Assembly (NCBI GenBank): GCA_030765555.1
Contig: JAVCCI010000014.1
Location: 1-18,902 of the forward strand
DNA from: Candidatus Kappaea frigidicola
Lineage (GTDB): Bacteria; Omnitrophota; Gorgyraeia; JAGLLT01
Direction: 5' to 3'
Length of the DNA: 18,902 nucleotides
This document shows, piece after piece, positions 6,992 to 13,705 of this stretch. A program made the translations under genes and the position numbers. The notes under the pieces were generated by a model. That model ran no database searches, was not told the origin of the DNA, and saw only the letters and a program-made list of their open reading frames with translations. The number at the start of each line of letters is the position of its first letter. Positions within the stretch are counted from its first letter, which is position 1.

Positions 6992-8407
6992 TCAGTTAAT
7001 TTTTTTGAAGAATTTTGTGATTTCTTTAGCTGTTTTTTCATCAATAATAGAAATTTTTCTTAAATCTTTTACGCTTGCCTTTTTGACCTTGTCTATTGTT
7101 AAGAAATGATTCATCAATACCTTATACTTTTTTGGGCCTATTCCTTTTATTTCTTTTATTATAGAAGAAGTGGCTATTTTCCTTCTTAAAACCCGGTGAT
7201 AACTTATAGCAAATCTATGAGCCTCATCCCTTAACCTTTGAATAAATTTTAATGATTTATCATGCGGTGGCAAAATTAACGCTTTCGGTCTATCAATAAA
7301 AAAAATCTCTTCTTTCTCTTTAGCTATACTAATAATGGTAATGTTCAATTTTAAAACCTTAAGCGCTTCTTGGGCAGCATTTAAATGTCCTCGCCCACCA
7401 TCAATCACTATAAGATCTGGCAAAAGTTTTTTGGTGTATATATTTTTATATCTTCTTAAAACTATTTCTCTCATCATGGCATAATCGTCTATTCCTTCGA
7501 CTGATTTTATTTTAAATTTCCTATAATTATTTTTTTCAGGTAAACCATCTTTAAATCGTACTGCTGCCCCCACAGAATGACTACCAAATATGTTTGATAC
7601 ATCAAAGGCATCAACATTGAAGGGAACCTTTTTTAACTTCAGTGTATCTTTTATGTCCCGAGTTATATTTGAAAATACATAGCTTTTCTGAGCTTTACTT
7701 ATTTTAGAAAGAGCAAGGATCTGATCACGCATGACAGCAGCCTCTTCGTAGAGTTTGCGATCTGAAAAGCTTTTCATTTTATGCCTTATTTTAGCAATAA
7801 GCCTTGCGTGATTTCCCTTTAAAAACATTATTAATTCAGAAACCGTTTGACTATATAAATTGACATCCAGGCCTTTCCTGCACGGGGCTAAGCACTGTTT
7901 TAGATGATAGTATAGGCATGGTTGCTTAGGCAGCTTACTGCATGATCTAAGGGGAAATCTACGTCTTAATATTTTAAGAGCCTCTTTAAGCAAGCCGCTA
8001 TCTGTATAAGGGCCAAAATATAGCGCTCCATCGTCTTTTTTCTTGCGCACAACAATAAGCCTTGGATAAATCTCCGCAACTGTAATTTTCAGTAAGGGAT
8101 AGGCCTTGTCATCCTTAAGCAGGATATTGTATTTTGGAAGGTATTTTTTTATGAGCTGCGCTTCATATAATAGGGCTTCTGCCTCAGAAGTAGCCGCTAT
8201 ATAGTCAAAAAAGCTTATATTTTCTAATAAATTCCGTGTTTTGAGGTTAACAACCTGCCCCCCAAAATAACTATTCACTCTTTTTTTTAGTGAAAGCGCC
8301 TTTCCAACATAAATCACCTGTCCATTAACGTCTTTAAAGAGATAAATACCTGGCCTATCAGGTAATTTTTGAGCTTTTTTGCTTAATTTATTAATTTTAT
8401 CATTCAT
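6992..8407 (-). CDS. uvrC: UvrABC excinuclease subunit C, short form
   Basis: UvrC makes the two incisions in nucleotide excision repair after UvrA/UvrB find the lesion. Order of parts, counting from the ATG at 8407 (471 residues): GIY-YIG nuclease at 15-93 (GIYLF, VIYVGKA), a four-cysteine region (C156, C164, C172, C176) placed like the reported UvrC Fe-S ligands, a UVR helix pair at about 205-235, and the C-terminal RNase H-like endonuclease (FDVSNIFGSHSVGA, VIDGGRGHLN, RDEAHRFAISYHR), ending with helix-hairpin-helix repeats (IKGIGPKKY). Usual UvrCs are about 600 residues; here the UVR helices lead almost directly into FDVSN, so roughly 100-130 residues of the middle are missing. The reading frame extends upstream to 8509, but that part overlaps rpsT and its promoter and looks unrelated to UvrC. 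An ATG at 8455 would lie exactly at the predicted transcript start. Confidence 0.94.
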   Translation of the reverse strand: MNDKINKLSKKAQKLPDRPGIYLFKDVNGQVIYVGKALSLKKRVNSYFGGQVVNLKTRNLLENISFFDYIAATSEAEALLYEAQLIKKYLPKYNILLKDDKAYPLLKITVAEIYPRLIVVRKKKDDGALYFGPYTDSGLLKEALKILRRRFPLRSCSKLPKQPCLYYHLKQCLAPCRKGLDVNLYSQTVSELIMFLKGNHARLIAKIRHKMKSFSDRKLYEEAAVMRDQILALSKISKAQKSYVFSNITRDIKDTLKLKKVPFNVDAFDVSNIFGSHSVGAAVRFKDGLPEKNNYRKFKIKSVEGIDDYAMMREIVLRRYKNIYTKKLLPDLIVIDGGRGHLNAAQEALKVLKLNITIISIAKEKEEIFFIDRPKALILPPHDKSLKFIQRLRDEAHRFAISYHRVLRRKIATSSIIKEIKGIGPKKYKVLMNHFLTIDKVKKASVKDLRKISIIDEKTAKEITKFFKKIN

Positions 8408-8417
8408 TGTTTTATTA

Positions 8418-8445
8418 TTGACAAAAACATAATATTTGTTATAAT
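8418..8445 (+). promoter_or_regulatory. Promoter of rpsT
   Basis: Perfect TTGACA (8418-8423), 16-bp spacer, perfect TATAAT (8440-8445). The transcript would start near 8452 and reach the rpsT ATG after about 32 nt through an AAAGGAG ribosome binding site at 8472-8478. It is the best promoter in the window, as expected for a ribosomal protein gene. Confidence 0.85.
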
Positions 8446-8461
8446 AACGACTCATGAAAAA

Positions 8462-8490
8462 AATATAGTTTAAAGGAGTAAAAATGCCAA
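8462..8490 (-). promoter_or_regulatory. Promoter of uvrC, overlapping the rpsT start
   Basis: Minus-strand TTGGCA (-35, 8485-8490), 17-bp spacer, TATATT (-10, 8462-8467), start near 8455. The -35 box overlaps the rpsT start codon and the spacer covers the rpsT ribosome binding site. It faces the rpsT promoter, so polymerase could hardly occupy both at once. Confidence 0.5.
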
Positions 8491-8762
8491 ACAGAAAATC
8501 AGCTAGCAAATCTCTAAGAAAAAATGTAAAAAGGCACGAAATAAATAAAGCTGTGCTTTCAGAGCTTAAAACTAGAGATAAAAAATACTTGACTTTAGTA
8601 ACTGATAAAAAATTTGATGAAGCTAAGAGTTATCTCAAGGACTATATGGTTAAGCTTGATAAAGCCGCTTCCAAAAATATAATTCACAGGAATAAAGCCA
8701 GCCGCAAAGCTTCCCGTCTAACTAAAAAACTGAACGGTGCTATTTCAGCGCGCACAGCTTAA
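8484..8762 (+). CDS. rpsT: 30S ribosomal protein S20
   Basis: A 92-residue, very lysine-rich protein that binds 16S rRNA early in 30S assembly. MPNRKSASKSLRK at the N-terminus, the central KAVLSELKTRDKKY and the C-terminal KAASKNIIHRNKASRKASRLTKKLN are the expected three-helix S20 pattern, and the length is typical. The start has a strong AAAGGAG six bases upstream and a consensus promoter. It is the only protein gene on the plus strand. Its last 23 bp overlap the end of holA on the other strand, so the two genes meet tail to tail with no terminator between their coding ends. The holA-rpsT neighbourhood is also known from Bacillus. Confidence 0.97.
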   Translation: MPNRKSASKSLRKNVKRHEINKAVLSELKTRDKKYLTLVTDKKFDEAKSYLKDYMVKLDKAASKNIIHRNKASRKASRLTKKLNGAISARTA

Positions 8763-9687
8763 CTATCAATAAATCAAAATTATTCTTATAATCTCCAGGT
8801 AAAGTTTTGAAATTAAGGTCAGTTTCTGTAAGCAGATTTATAGCTTCATTAACTGTCTGCTTATTAAATGTTTCTGCTTGTTTCATGAATTTATCTGCTA
8901 GATAATTATAAATTCCCAATTGGTTCAAAATTTCATGCCGGGGAACATTATTGCGAAGAAGGTTCTTCGCTTTATATATGCGTATCAGCTGAAAAGATAT
9001 AAGTCCTATGAGGCCAAAAATATCTTTCTCTTTAGATATAACTCTACTAGCAATTCTTAAAGATGCTTTGGTATCTTTTCTAAATATCTCATCAATTAGA
9101 TTGTACGCTGTATACTCGGCATCAAAACCTATTAACTCCTGAACATGTCTAAGAGTTATGAGTTTACTTTCACCTATATACAATGATAGTTTTTCTATTG
9201 CATCATTTATATTCTTAAGATTGCTTCCACATTTAGCTATCAACGATTCGATAGCCTGATTTTCAATCGTTTTGTTATTTTCTTTAACCAGCTTATTTAT
9301 CCAAGTACTAAGATATCTTGCTTGCGGACGATTGCATTCAATTACTTTAAATTTGGGAAGTTTATCGTATGGTTTTTTGCTTTTTACATAGCGTGCGAAA
9401 GCTTCAATCACAAGACAAGCATTTGGATTCGGCTTTTCAATGTATTTATTTAGTATACTCTTATCTTGGTTGGGAATATTTTCAAAACCCTTAAAAATAA
9501 TCAGGAGATTATTTGCTAGCATGTCCATAGACCTGCACGCATCAAGAGCTTCTTTTATACTTTTATCATCTGAATAAAAAATTAAAGGAGAGATTTCTTT
9601 AGAAAAATCTTGTCTTATTTTTTCAATAGCCTTGTCTCTTAAAAAACTTTCATCTCCGGCAACGAGATAAACTTGACCCGCAAGCAT
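8740..9687 (-). CDS. holA: DNA polymerase III delta subunit
   Basis: HolA is the clamp-loader subunit that opens the beta sliding clamp. The protein begins LAGQVYLVAGDESFLRDKAIEKIR, the typical delta start, followed by an AAA+-like fold without a Walker A, a central LIAKCGSNLKNINDAIEKLSLY region and a C-terminal helical collar domain (FGLIGLISFQLIRIYKAKNLL). I chose the ATG at 9687 (315 residues): a GAAGG ribosome binding sequence sits about 9 nt before it, whereas the in-frame TTG at 9696 has no room for one. The ATG follows the lptE stop by two bases. It is the last gene of the bamD-lptE-holA unit, and its stop lies inside the 3' end of rpsT. Pairing lptE with holA also occurs in E. coli. 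Confidence 0.92.
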   Translation of the reverse strand: MLAGQVYLVAGDESFLRDKAIEKIRQDFSKEISPLIFYSDDKSIKEALDACRSMDMLANNLLIIFKGFENIPNQDKSILNKYIEKPNPNACLVIEAFARYVKSKKPYDKLPKFKVIECNRPQARYLSTWINKLVKENNKTIENQAIESLIAKCGSNLKNINDAIEKLSLYIGESKLITLRHVQELIGFDAEYTAYNLIDEIFRKDTKASLRIASRVISKEKDIFGLIGLISFQLIRIYKAKNLLRNNVPRHEILNQLGIYNYLADKFMKQAETFNKQTVNEAINLLTETDLNFKTLPGDYKNNFDLLIVKLCALK

Positions 9688-9689
9688 CT

Positions 9690-10205
9690 TTACCAACCTT
9701 CAACCGTGCGAGAAACAACTTCAAAAGCTAATTCCTCGGCCGCATTCTCAATCAAGGCGTTTTTATCAAGATTAATACTTGTAAATTTTTGATCTTTAAG
9801 TGTCGTATAATACTCTGAATCAACTTTAAATTTCTTTTCTTGCCACATTACTTTATCATTAACTAAGTCAGTATAAACTAAATTCACGGTCAAAACTAAT
9901 CTATATTCTTCAACTTCATCATTTGAACCCCAGGCCACTGGAATTTTTTCATATTTGACAATTTCTCCCTGGAGCATTGAGTCGGCTTCATCTTTATTAT
10001 TCTCAATTTTGAGTGATCCGTCCCAAGCAAATCTATCTTTGATAGCATTGGTTACAACTATTTCAATGTTAGGTTCATTAGTTTTATTTTTAAACGTTTC
10101 AATATATATAGTGTCAATGTGTGAGGGAATTAAAGACCCAGCCGTATAACCACAGCCAGGTACAAATAAGCATATTAAAAGTAAGCTAGTATAAAAATAT
10201 TTCAT
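9690..10205 (-). CDS. lptE: LptE-like LPS assembly lipoprotein
   Basis: LptE is an outer-membrane lipoprotein that plugs the LptD barrel and helps deliver lipopolysaccharide to the cell surface. This 171-residue protein starts with a short basic segment, a hydrophobic stretch and VPGC at 15-18, a passable lipobox with an unusual proline at -2, followed by GYTAGSLIP. The mature part has the family pattern IDTIYIETFKNKTNEPNIE, then VTNAIKDRF, alternating strands and a C-terminal helix. The order lptE-holA supports the call. The start overlaps the bamD stop as ATGA and lacks its own ribosome binding site, so translation is probably coupled. LptD is not in this window. Confidence 0.82.
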   Translation of the reverse strand: MKYFYTSLLLICLFVPGCGYTAGSLIPSHIDTIYIETFKNKTNEPNIEIVVTNAIKDRFAWDGSLKIENNKDEADSMLQGEIVKYEKIPVAWGSNDEVEEYRLVLTVNLVYTDLVNDKVMWQEKKFKVDSEYYTTLKDQKFTSINLDKNALIENAAEELAFEVVSRTVEGW

Positions 10206-11170
10206 TTGGCTTTTTTATCTACTTTTTCCTGGACTAATTCTACTTGAGTCTCTGAAAGCGTTGCCCATTCCGTTCCAGGATAATTATCAACCACTGATTT
10301 ATAATATATAAGAGCACTGACATATTCTCTACGACTTTCATAATACTTAGCTATATCATAATCATGTTTTGCTTTTCTGCTCTTCAGTTCAATAATGGTT
10401 TTTTGAGCCTCCTGCTTTAAATCATCAGGAGGTGATTCATCCATAAAATCTTCGAATTCTTTAATGGCTTTTTCTGTGGTCTCTTGCTCGTAAGCAGCAG
10501 GCTTACTAGCCTGCAAAGAACATATAGCAATTTCATATTGAGCCCTATCAACAAGTGGGCTCTCAGCATATTTTTTCAATAAATCACCAAAAGCCTCAAC
10601 AGCCATGCTGTAATTACCCATTTTCTTATATGCTTGACCTAATTGAAACTGAGCATCATCACCGAAAGCACTATATGGAGCGTGAGTTATAATACTCAAA
10701 AATATTTGCTGAGAAGTTGTAAGGGCTGGTAAAACTTCGAGCCCCATAATCTTTCTTTTGGCACCATTGAGAAAAAGAACTCCCACATTATACATCTGTT
10801 CAATTATTTGAGGATTTCTTTTTGATTTAGGATATTGGCTAATAATTTTATTGTATAGTAAATATGCTCTATAGTAATCTTTATCTTTTTCATAAGAAAG
10901 ACCACCATAATATCCAGCATCAGGAACTAATGATGAGCCCTCAAAACTATTTATGAGTTTTTCAAACTCAGTAGCGGCTTTCTTGTATTCATCATGCTCA
11001 TAAAAACTCATAGCATAATCATATTGCTTTTCGGGAGTATCTTTAGGGGCATATTTAGGATTGATCCACTTTTCGGTTTTAGGAGTCCAAACCCAAAAAG
11101 CTGCCGCTTCATTAACGCAAATAAATATGCATAATAAAATAAAAATTGATACAATAAAAAGTTTTTTCAT
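10202..11170 (-). CDS. bamD: BamD-like outer membrane assembly protein with TPR repeats
   Basis: BamD-type proteins are periplasmic tetratricopeptide proteins of the BAM complex, which inserts barrel proteins into the outer membrane. Starting at the ATG 11170 (322 residues), the protein has a signal peptide (MKKLFIVSIFILL to EAAA) and about five TPR-like units: TPEKQYDYAMSFYEHDEYKKA, PDAGYYGGLSYEKDKDYYRA, GDDAQFQLGQAYKKMGNYSMA, YEIAICSLQA and IAKYYESRREYVSALIYY. An AGGA motif eight bases upstream of this ATG decides the start; the longer frame to 11245 has no comparable signal and overlaps the promoter. BamD is normally a lipoprotein, but no lipobox is seen: the cysteines in the hydrophobic core lack a small residue at -1, and cleavage after AAA looks more likely. 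A more general TPR/YbgF-like role is the alternative. Confidence 0.8.
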   Translation of the reverse strand: MKKLFIVSIFILLCIFICVNEAAAFWVWTPKTEKWINPKYAPKDTPEKQYDYAMSFYEHDEYKKAATEFEKLINSFEGSSLVPDAGYYGGLSYEKDKDYYRAYLLYNKIISQYPKSKRNPQIIEQMYNVGVLFLNGAKRKIMGLEVLPALTTSQQIFLSIITHAPYSAFGDDAQFQLGQAYKKMGNYSMAVEAFGDLLKKYAESPLVDRAQYEIAICSLQASKPAAYEQETTEKAIKEFEDFMDESPPDDLKQEAQKTIIELKSRKAKHDYDIAKYYESRREYVSALIYYKSVVDNYPGTEWATLSETQVELVQEKVDKKAK

Positions 11171-11203
11171 AAGAATTCCTAGTCTCTTGCAATTACCAGC
11201 TTT

Positions 11204-11232
11204 AATATACCACAGGCACAATAAGCTGTCAA
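11204..11232 (-). promoter_or_regulatory. Promoter of bamD-lptE-holA
   Basis: Minus-strand perfect TTGACA (-35, 11227-11232), 17-bp spacer, TATATT (-10, 11204-11209). The predicted transcript starts near 11197 and reaches the bamD ATG after about 27 nt. This also argues against the longer bamD start at 11245, which lies upstream of the promoter. Confidence 0.78.
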
Positions 11233-11263
11233 TAAACCTGAACAAGCTCTATATAAGCAAAAA

Positions 11264-11620
11264 TTAACTTAATGTTCTGGTTTTTAGGAGGTGAGAAATG
11301 TTATTTCTGCCTTTGGTGGTCATATCAATGAATTCAATACCTAGATCATATCTCGAGAGAGTTTCAAACCTTCTGGTCCAAACAACCTTACAAACAGTTT
11401 TTACGGTTTGATTTTTGAAAGGAAAAGATAAAACTAGAACAATGCGAGAATTGATAGGAATAAAGCTCTCGGTTACTAACCGTGTTCCCCCCTCACTGAC
11501 ATCCCTCGTAAGGGCCCCCAGAACTCCTTTATTACCTAATTGCTTACACTGGGATGGCATGCAACAACCAAAACGTCGAAACTTACGTCTTTCAATATCA
11601 AAATGTTTTTTTGTTTCCAT
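11264..11620 (-). CDS. PilZ domain protein, putative c-di-GMP receptor
   Basis: A 118-residue, single-domain cytosolic protein. Cyclic-di-GMP-binding residues are in place: the arginine-rich ERRKFRRF (R11/R12 with R15/R16, the RxxxR motif) and D40-V-S-E-G-G45, the D/N-x-S-x-x-G motif, followed by strand pairs ending in YDLGIEF. Such stand-alone PilZ proteins relay c-di-GMP levels to motility, adhesion or envelope functions; the target here is unknown. I chose the ATG at 11620 because GGAG lies eight bases upstream; the longer frame from a TTG at 11665 lacks that support. A good promoter lies just upstream, and the gene appears monocistronic between the AEC transporter and bamD. No diguanylate cyclase or phosphodiesterase is seen in the window. 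Confidence 0.85.
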   Translation of the reverse strand: METKKHFDIERRKFRRFGCCMPSQCKQLGNKGVLGALTRDVSEGGTRLVTESFIPINSRIVLVLSFPFKNQTVKTVCKVVWTRRFETLSRYDLGIEFIDMTTKGRNNISHLLKTRTLS

Positions 11621-11682
11621 GAGAAAGCGCTCCAAACATTTTTGAACAACCTTCTTAAAATGCAAATAATCAGCTATAATTT

Positions 11683-11712
11683 ACTATACCACAACTATAA
11701 AGTTACTGTCAA
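11683..11712 (-). promoter_or_regulatory. Promoter of the PilZ gene
   Basis: Minus-strand perfect TTGACA (-35, 11707-11712), 18-bp spacer, TATAGT (-10, 11683-11688). It begins about 20 bp after the AEC transporter stop. The predicted leader to the ATG at 11620 is about 56 nt. Confidence 0.72.
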
Positions 11713-11732
11713 GTTGCTAATTTGAAGGAAAT

Positions 11733-12698
11733 CTATATAATATACAAAATAAATAGCAATATAGGTAAAAAAACCATTAGTAAAAAAGTAGTGAATATCC
11801 AGCAAGAATTAGCCAAGTCTTGGTCTAAATCGAACAAAGAAGCCAATACTAAGCTGGCAATAGCGGTAGGCATAAATGACTCTATAATGGCAATTTTAAG
11901 TGGCAAACCTCCCATAATATTTTGATAGTTCAATAAATAAGCAAGTAAGATTCCCACCATTGGAGACCACACAAATTTAATAAAGCTCATCGAGAATACA
12001 GGAGATTTAAACTTTTTAATTGCTTTAAAATTCATAGTTAAACCAACGGCTAACATATAAGCAAAAGTGGTAACCGGTATTAAAATATCATTTAAATTAC
12101 CAATATAAAGCGGTCTTTTGTAATGTAATAAATTCAAGCCCACACCTGCAGCCAAACCTAGAAGTGGAAATAAACGTATTCCTTCAGTAAATATTTTTTT
12201 TAGACTATCTTTAACTCTAGCTGTTTTTTTTGCACTGTAATGCTCAGCCATATAAAAACCTAGCGTATAATAATAAGGCTTAAAAAACAGGCAATATAAA
12301 ACAGTTAAACCAAAGCCTATTTCTCCATAAAGAACAAAAGCAATAAAACCGCCTAAAGTATAACCGATGTTTGAAAACATGGCCGAACCAACATAGCTAC
12401 CTGCCTGCCTTTGATTCAATTTATGTACCTTTGCAAAAAACATTGCAGGGATAAGAGCCAATGTGGTAACAATCATACCTACGAAAGGCAAGGTAAAAAT
12501 CGTTTTATTGCTTAAGTCAAGCGCCCAAAAAGAAAACATAACAATAAACGGAGTAATAGACTTAGTAAGAAAAATAATAATTATCTTAGATATCTTCTCC
12601 GGCTGACTGACAAATTTTCTCTTAAGCCCATAACCAATTGCCAAAGGAAGAAATAGAATGCTAACTATATATGCAATTTGAAATAATTCATTCTTCAC
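11733..12698 (-). CDS. AEC-family (auxin efflux carrier-like) membrane transporter
   Basis: A 321-residue integral membrane protein with about ten hydrophobic segments in two halves, the AEC/BASS-type layout. Suggestive stretches are the N-terminal ILFLPLAIGYGLKRK, SITPFIVMFSFWAL, AMFSNIGYTLGGF with a G/N-rich break inside a helix, and the second-half ESFMPTAIASLVLASLFD followed by SCWIFTTFLLM, where AEC proteins have conserved small and polar residues. Bacterial AEC members mostly move organic acids such as malate or malonate; the substrate here cannot be told. The start is a GTG at 12698 that overlaps the stop of the upstream secreted protein gene (GTGA), so the two are translationally coupled. 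The family call is by overall pattern and is fairly, not fully, sure. Confidence 0.75.
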   Translation of the reverse strand: MKNELFQIAYIVSILFLPLAIGYGLKRKFVSQPEKISKIIIIFLTKSITPFIVMFSFWALDLSNKTIFTLPFVGMIVTTLALIPAMFFAKVHKLNQRQAGSYVGSAMFSNIGYTLGGFIAFVLYGEIGFGLTVLYCLFFKPYYYTLGFYMAEHYSAKKTARVKDSLKKIFTEGIRLFPLLGLAAGVGLNLLHYKRPLYIGNLNDILIPVTTFAYMLAVGLTMNFKAIKKFKSPVFSMSFIKFVWSPMVGILLAYLLNYQNIMGGLPLKIAIIESFMPTAIASLVLASLFDLDQDLANSCWIFTTFLLMVFLPILLFILYII

Positions 12699-13636
12699 TT
12701 AGCAAACCTAACTGTTAAATAGCTTTTTTCTATAGTCGCAAAAGCGTCAGGATCACCTTTTGGAGAATGCTTTTTATAACTGCTTAATTCTTCTGTTTGC
12801 AATTCACTACTCTTACAGGCTAAGTCATAAACATCGGGGTCAGCTTCGCCTTCCTCTCCACCACCAATGCCACCGCCACCATGCCATTCCGAAGTCTCTT
12901 TAGCCATCTCCCTTATGTGCCCTCCATCTTCTAGGCCAGTCGCAACTATAAAACGCCAAACTCTACCTCTGGGATCTCCTATTATCTTATAGGGAATTGC
13001 CACTTCAATTGTTGAGACATTATCATCATCAATAAGAAAACCTTTTGTATCGTTATCTTCCCCTCTTTTTCGCGCTAAAAGAGTTCCCTTTGCGTCCCAG
13101 ACTCTACCCCTAAAACAACTATATATGGCTATTACTCTTCCACATGAAAGTTCAGGAGCAACTTTAAGCTCTGCATAAACTCCTTCATCAGGATTAATAT
13201 AGTCAAGGTCTCCTTGAGCTAAGACTTGATAGCGTCCAGTTTTACCATAAGCGCCATCTCTATCTATACCTATAATACAAAAAGGAGCCCACCATTCATT
13301 GGGAGCATTAAATCTAATTAACATATACAGGTTTTTATCATCACAAGTCACTCTAAATTCTCGCAAGTCAGCACATCTTCCAAAAGCTTCATTAGTAGGA
13401 TATTCATATTTGCCGGCTCCAACATCATCTTTTTTGGCATCCCTAAAAATGTATTCCCCCTTAGAAATAGTCCAAGTATTTTCCTTTACTGGAGGTGTTC
13501 CCACCCAATCTTTAGCACTTTTATCAACCTTTATAGTATGCCCCTTAACTTTATTCTCTTTATCTGCAGAATAGACATAATTTGATAAAGTAATTAACAA
13601 GCAAAACGTTGTTAACCCGATTACTATTTTTTTCAT
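12695..13636 (-). CDS. Secreted DOMON-like (glucodextranase C-terminal-type) protein
   Basis: A 313-residue exported protein. Residues 1-23 are a signal peptide (basic KK, hydrophobic core, YSA then D). The mature part begins HTIKVDKSAKDWVGTPP and continues with TWTISKGEYIFRDAKKDD, YPTNEAFGRCADLREFRVT, KNLYMLIRF and IIGIDRDGAY, the pattern I associate with DOMON-like/CBM9-like sandwich domains attached to glucodextranases, which bind sugars or haem. No catalytic domain is present. A glycine- and acid-rich segment lies at about 253-268. The ATG is well supported by a strong GGAAGGAGG site six bases upstream. It is coupled by GTGA overlap to the AEC transporter, which suggests a binding or sensing protein working with that transporter, but the ligand is unknown. 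The fold assignment is by eye. Confidence 0.6.
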   Translation of the reverse strand: MKKIVIGLTTFCLLITLSNYVYSADKENKVKGHTIKVDKSAKDWVGTPPVKENTWTISKGEYIFRDAKKDDVGAGKYEYPTNEAFGRCADLREFRVTCDDKNLYMLIRFNAPNEWWAPFCIIGIDRDGAYGKTGRYQVLAQGDLDYINPDEGVYAELKVAPELSCGRVIAIYSCFRGRVWDAKGTLLARKRGEDNDTKGFLIDDDNVSTIEVAIPYKIIGDPRGRVWRFIVATGLEDGGHIREMAKETSEWHGGGGIGGGEEGEADPDVYDLACKSSELQTEELSSYKKHSPKGDPDAFATIEKSYLTVRFAK

Positions 13637-13652
13637 ATCGTCCTCCTTCCGA

Positions 13653-13665
13653 CCAATCCTATTGG
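13653..13665 (-). repeat. Short inverted repeat before the DOMON-like gene
   Basis: CCAAT and ATTGG separated by three bases, placed immediately upstream of the GGAAGGAGG ribosome binding site and near the predicted transcript start. It could be an operator half-site pair or a small 5' hairpin; only the symmetry is seen. Confidence 0.35.
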
Positions 13666-13676
13666 CCTATAATTTT

Positions 13677-13705
13677 AAAATAGCATAAAAAAGTCTATTA
13701 TTCAA
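13677..13705 (-). promoter_or_regulatory. Possible promoter of the DOMON-AEC gene pair
   Basis: Minus-strand TTGAAT (-35, 13700-13705), 17-bp spacer, TATTTT (-10, 13677-13682), overlapping the comEC stop codon. The -10 is weak, so the pair may instead be read from the leuS-comEA-comEC transcript. Confidence 0.35.

Noticed and set aside
8454..8468. Four-codon ORF (MKKI) at the start of the rpsT transcript, as a leader peptide
   Set aside because: It starts about 2 nt from the predicted transcript start, has no ribosome binding site, and its codons carry no regulatory logic; most likely chance in an A-rich leader.
8408..8509. N-terminal extension of UvrC by 34 residues
   Set aside because: It overlaps the rpsT promoter, ribosome binding site and start, has no UvrC-like sequence, and the predicted uvrC transcript starts within it at about 8455.
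11171..11245. Longer BamD start adding 25 residues
   Set aside because: It includes the consensus promoter, and the extra residues would bury the signal peptide; the ATG at 11170 has a ribosome binding site.
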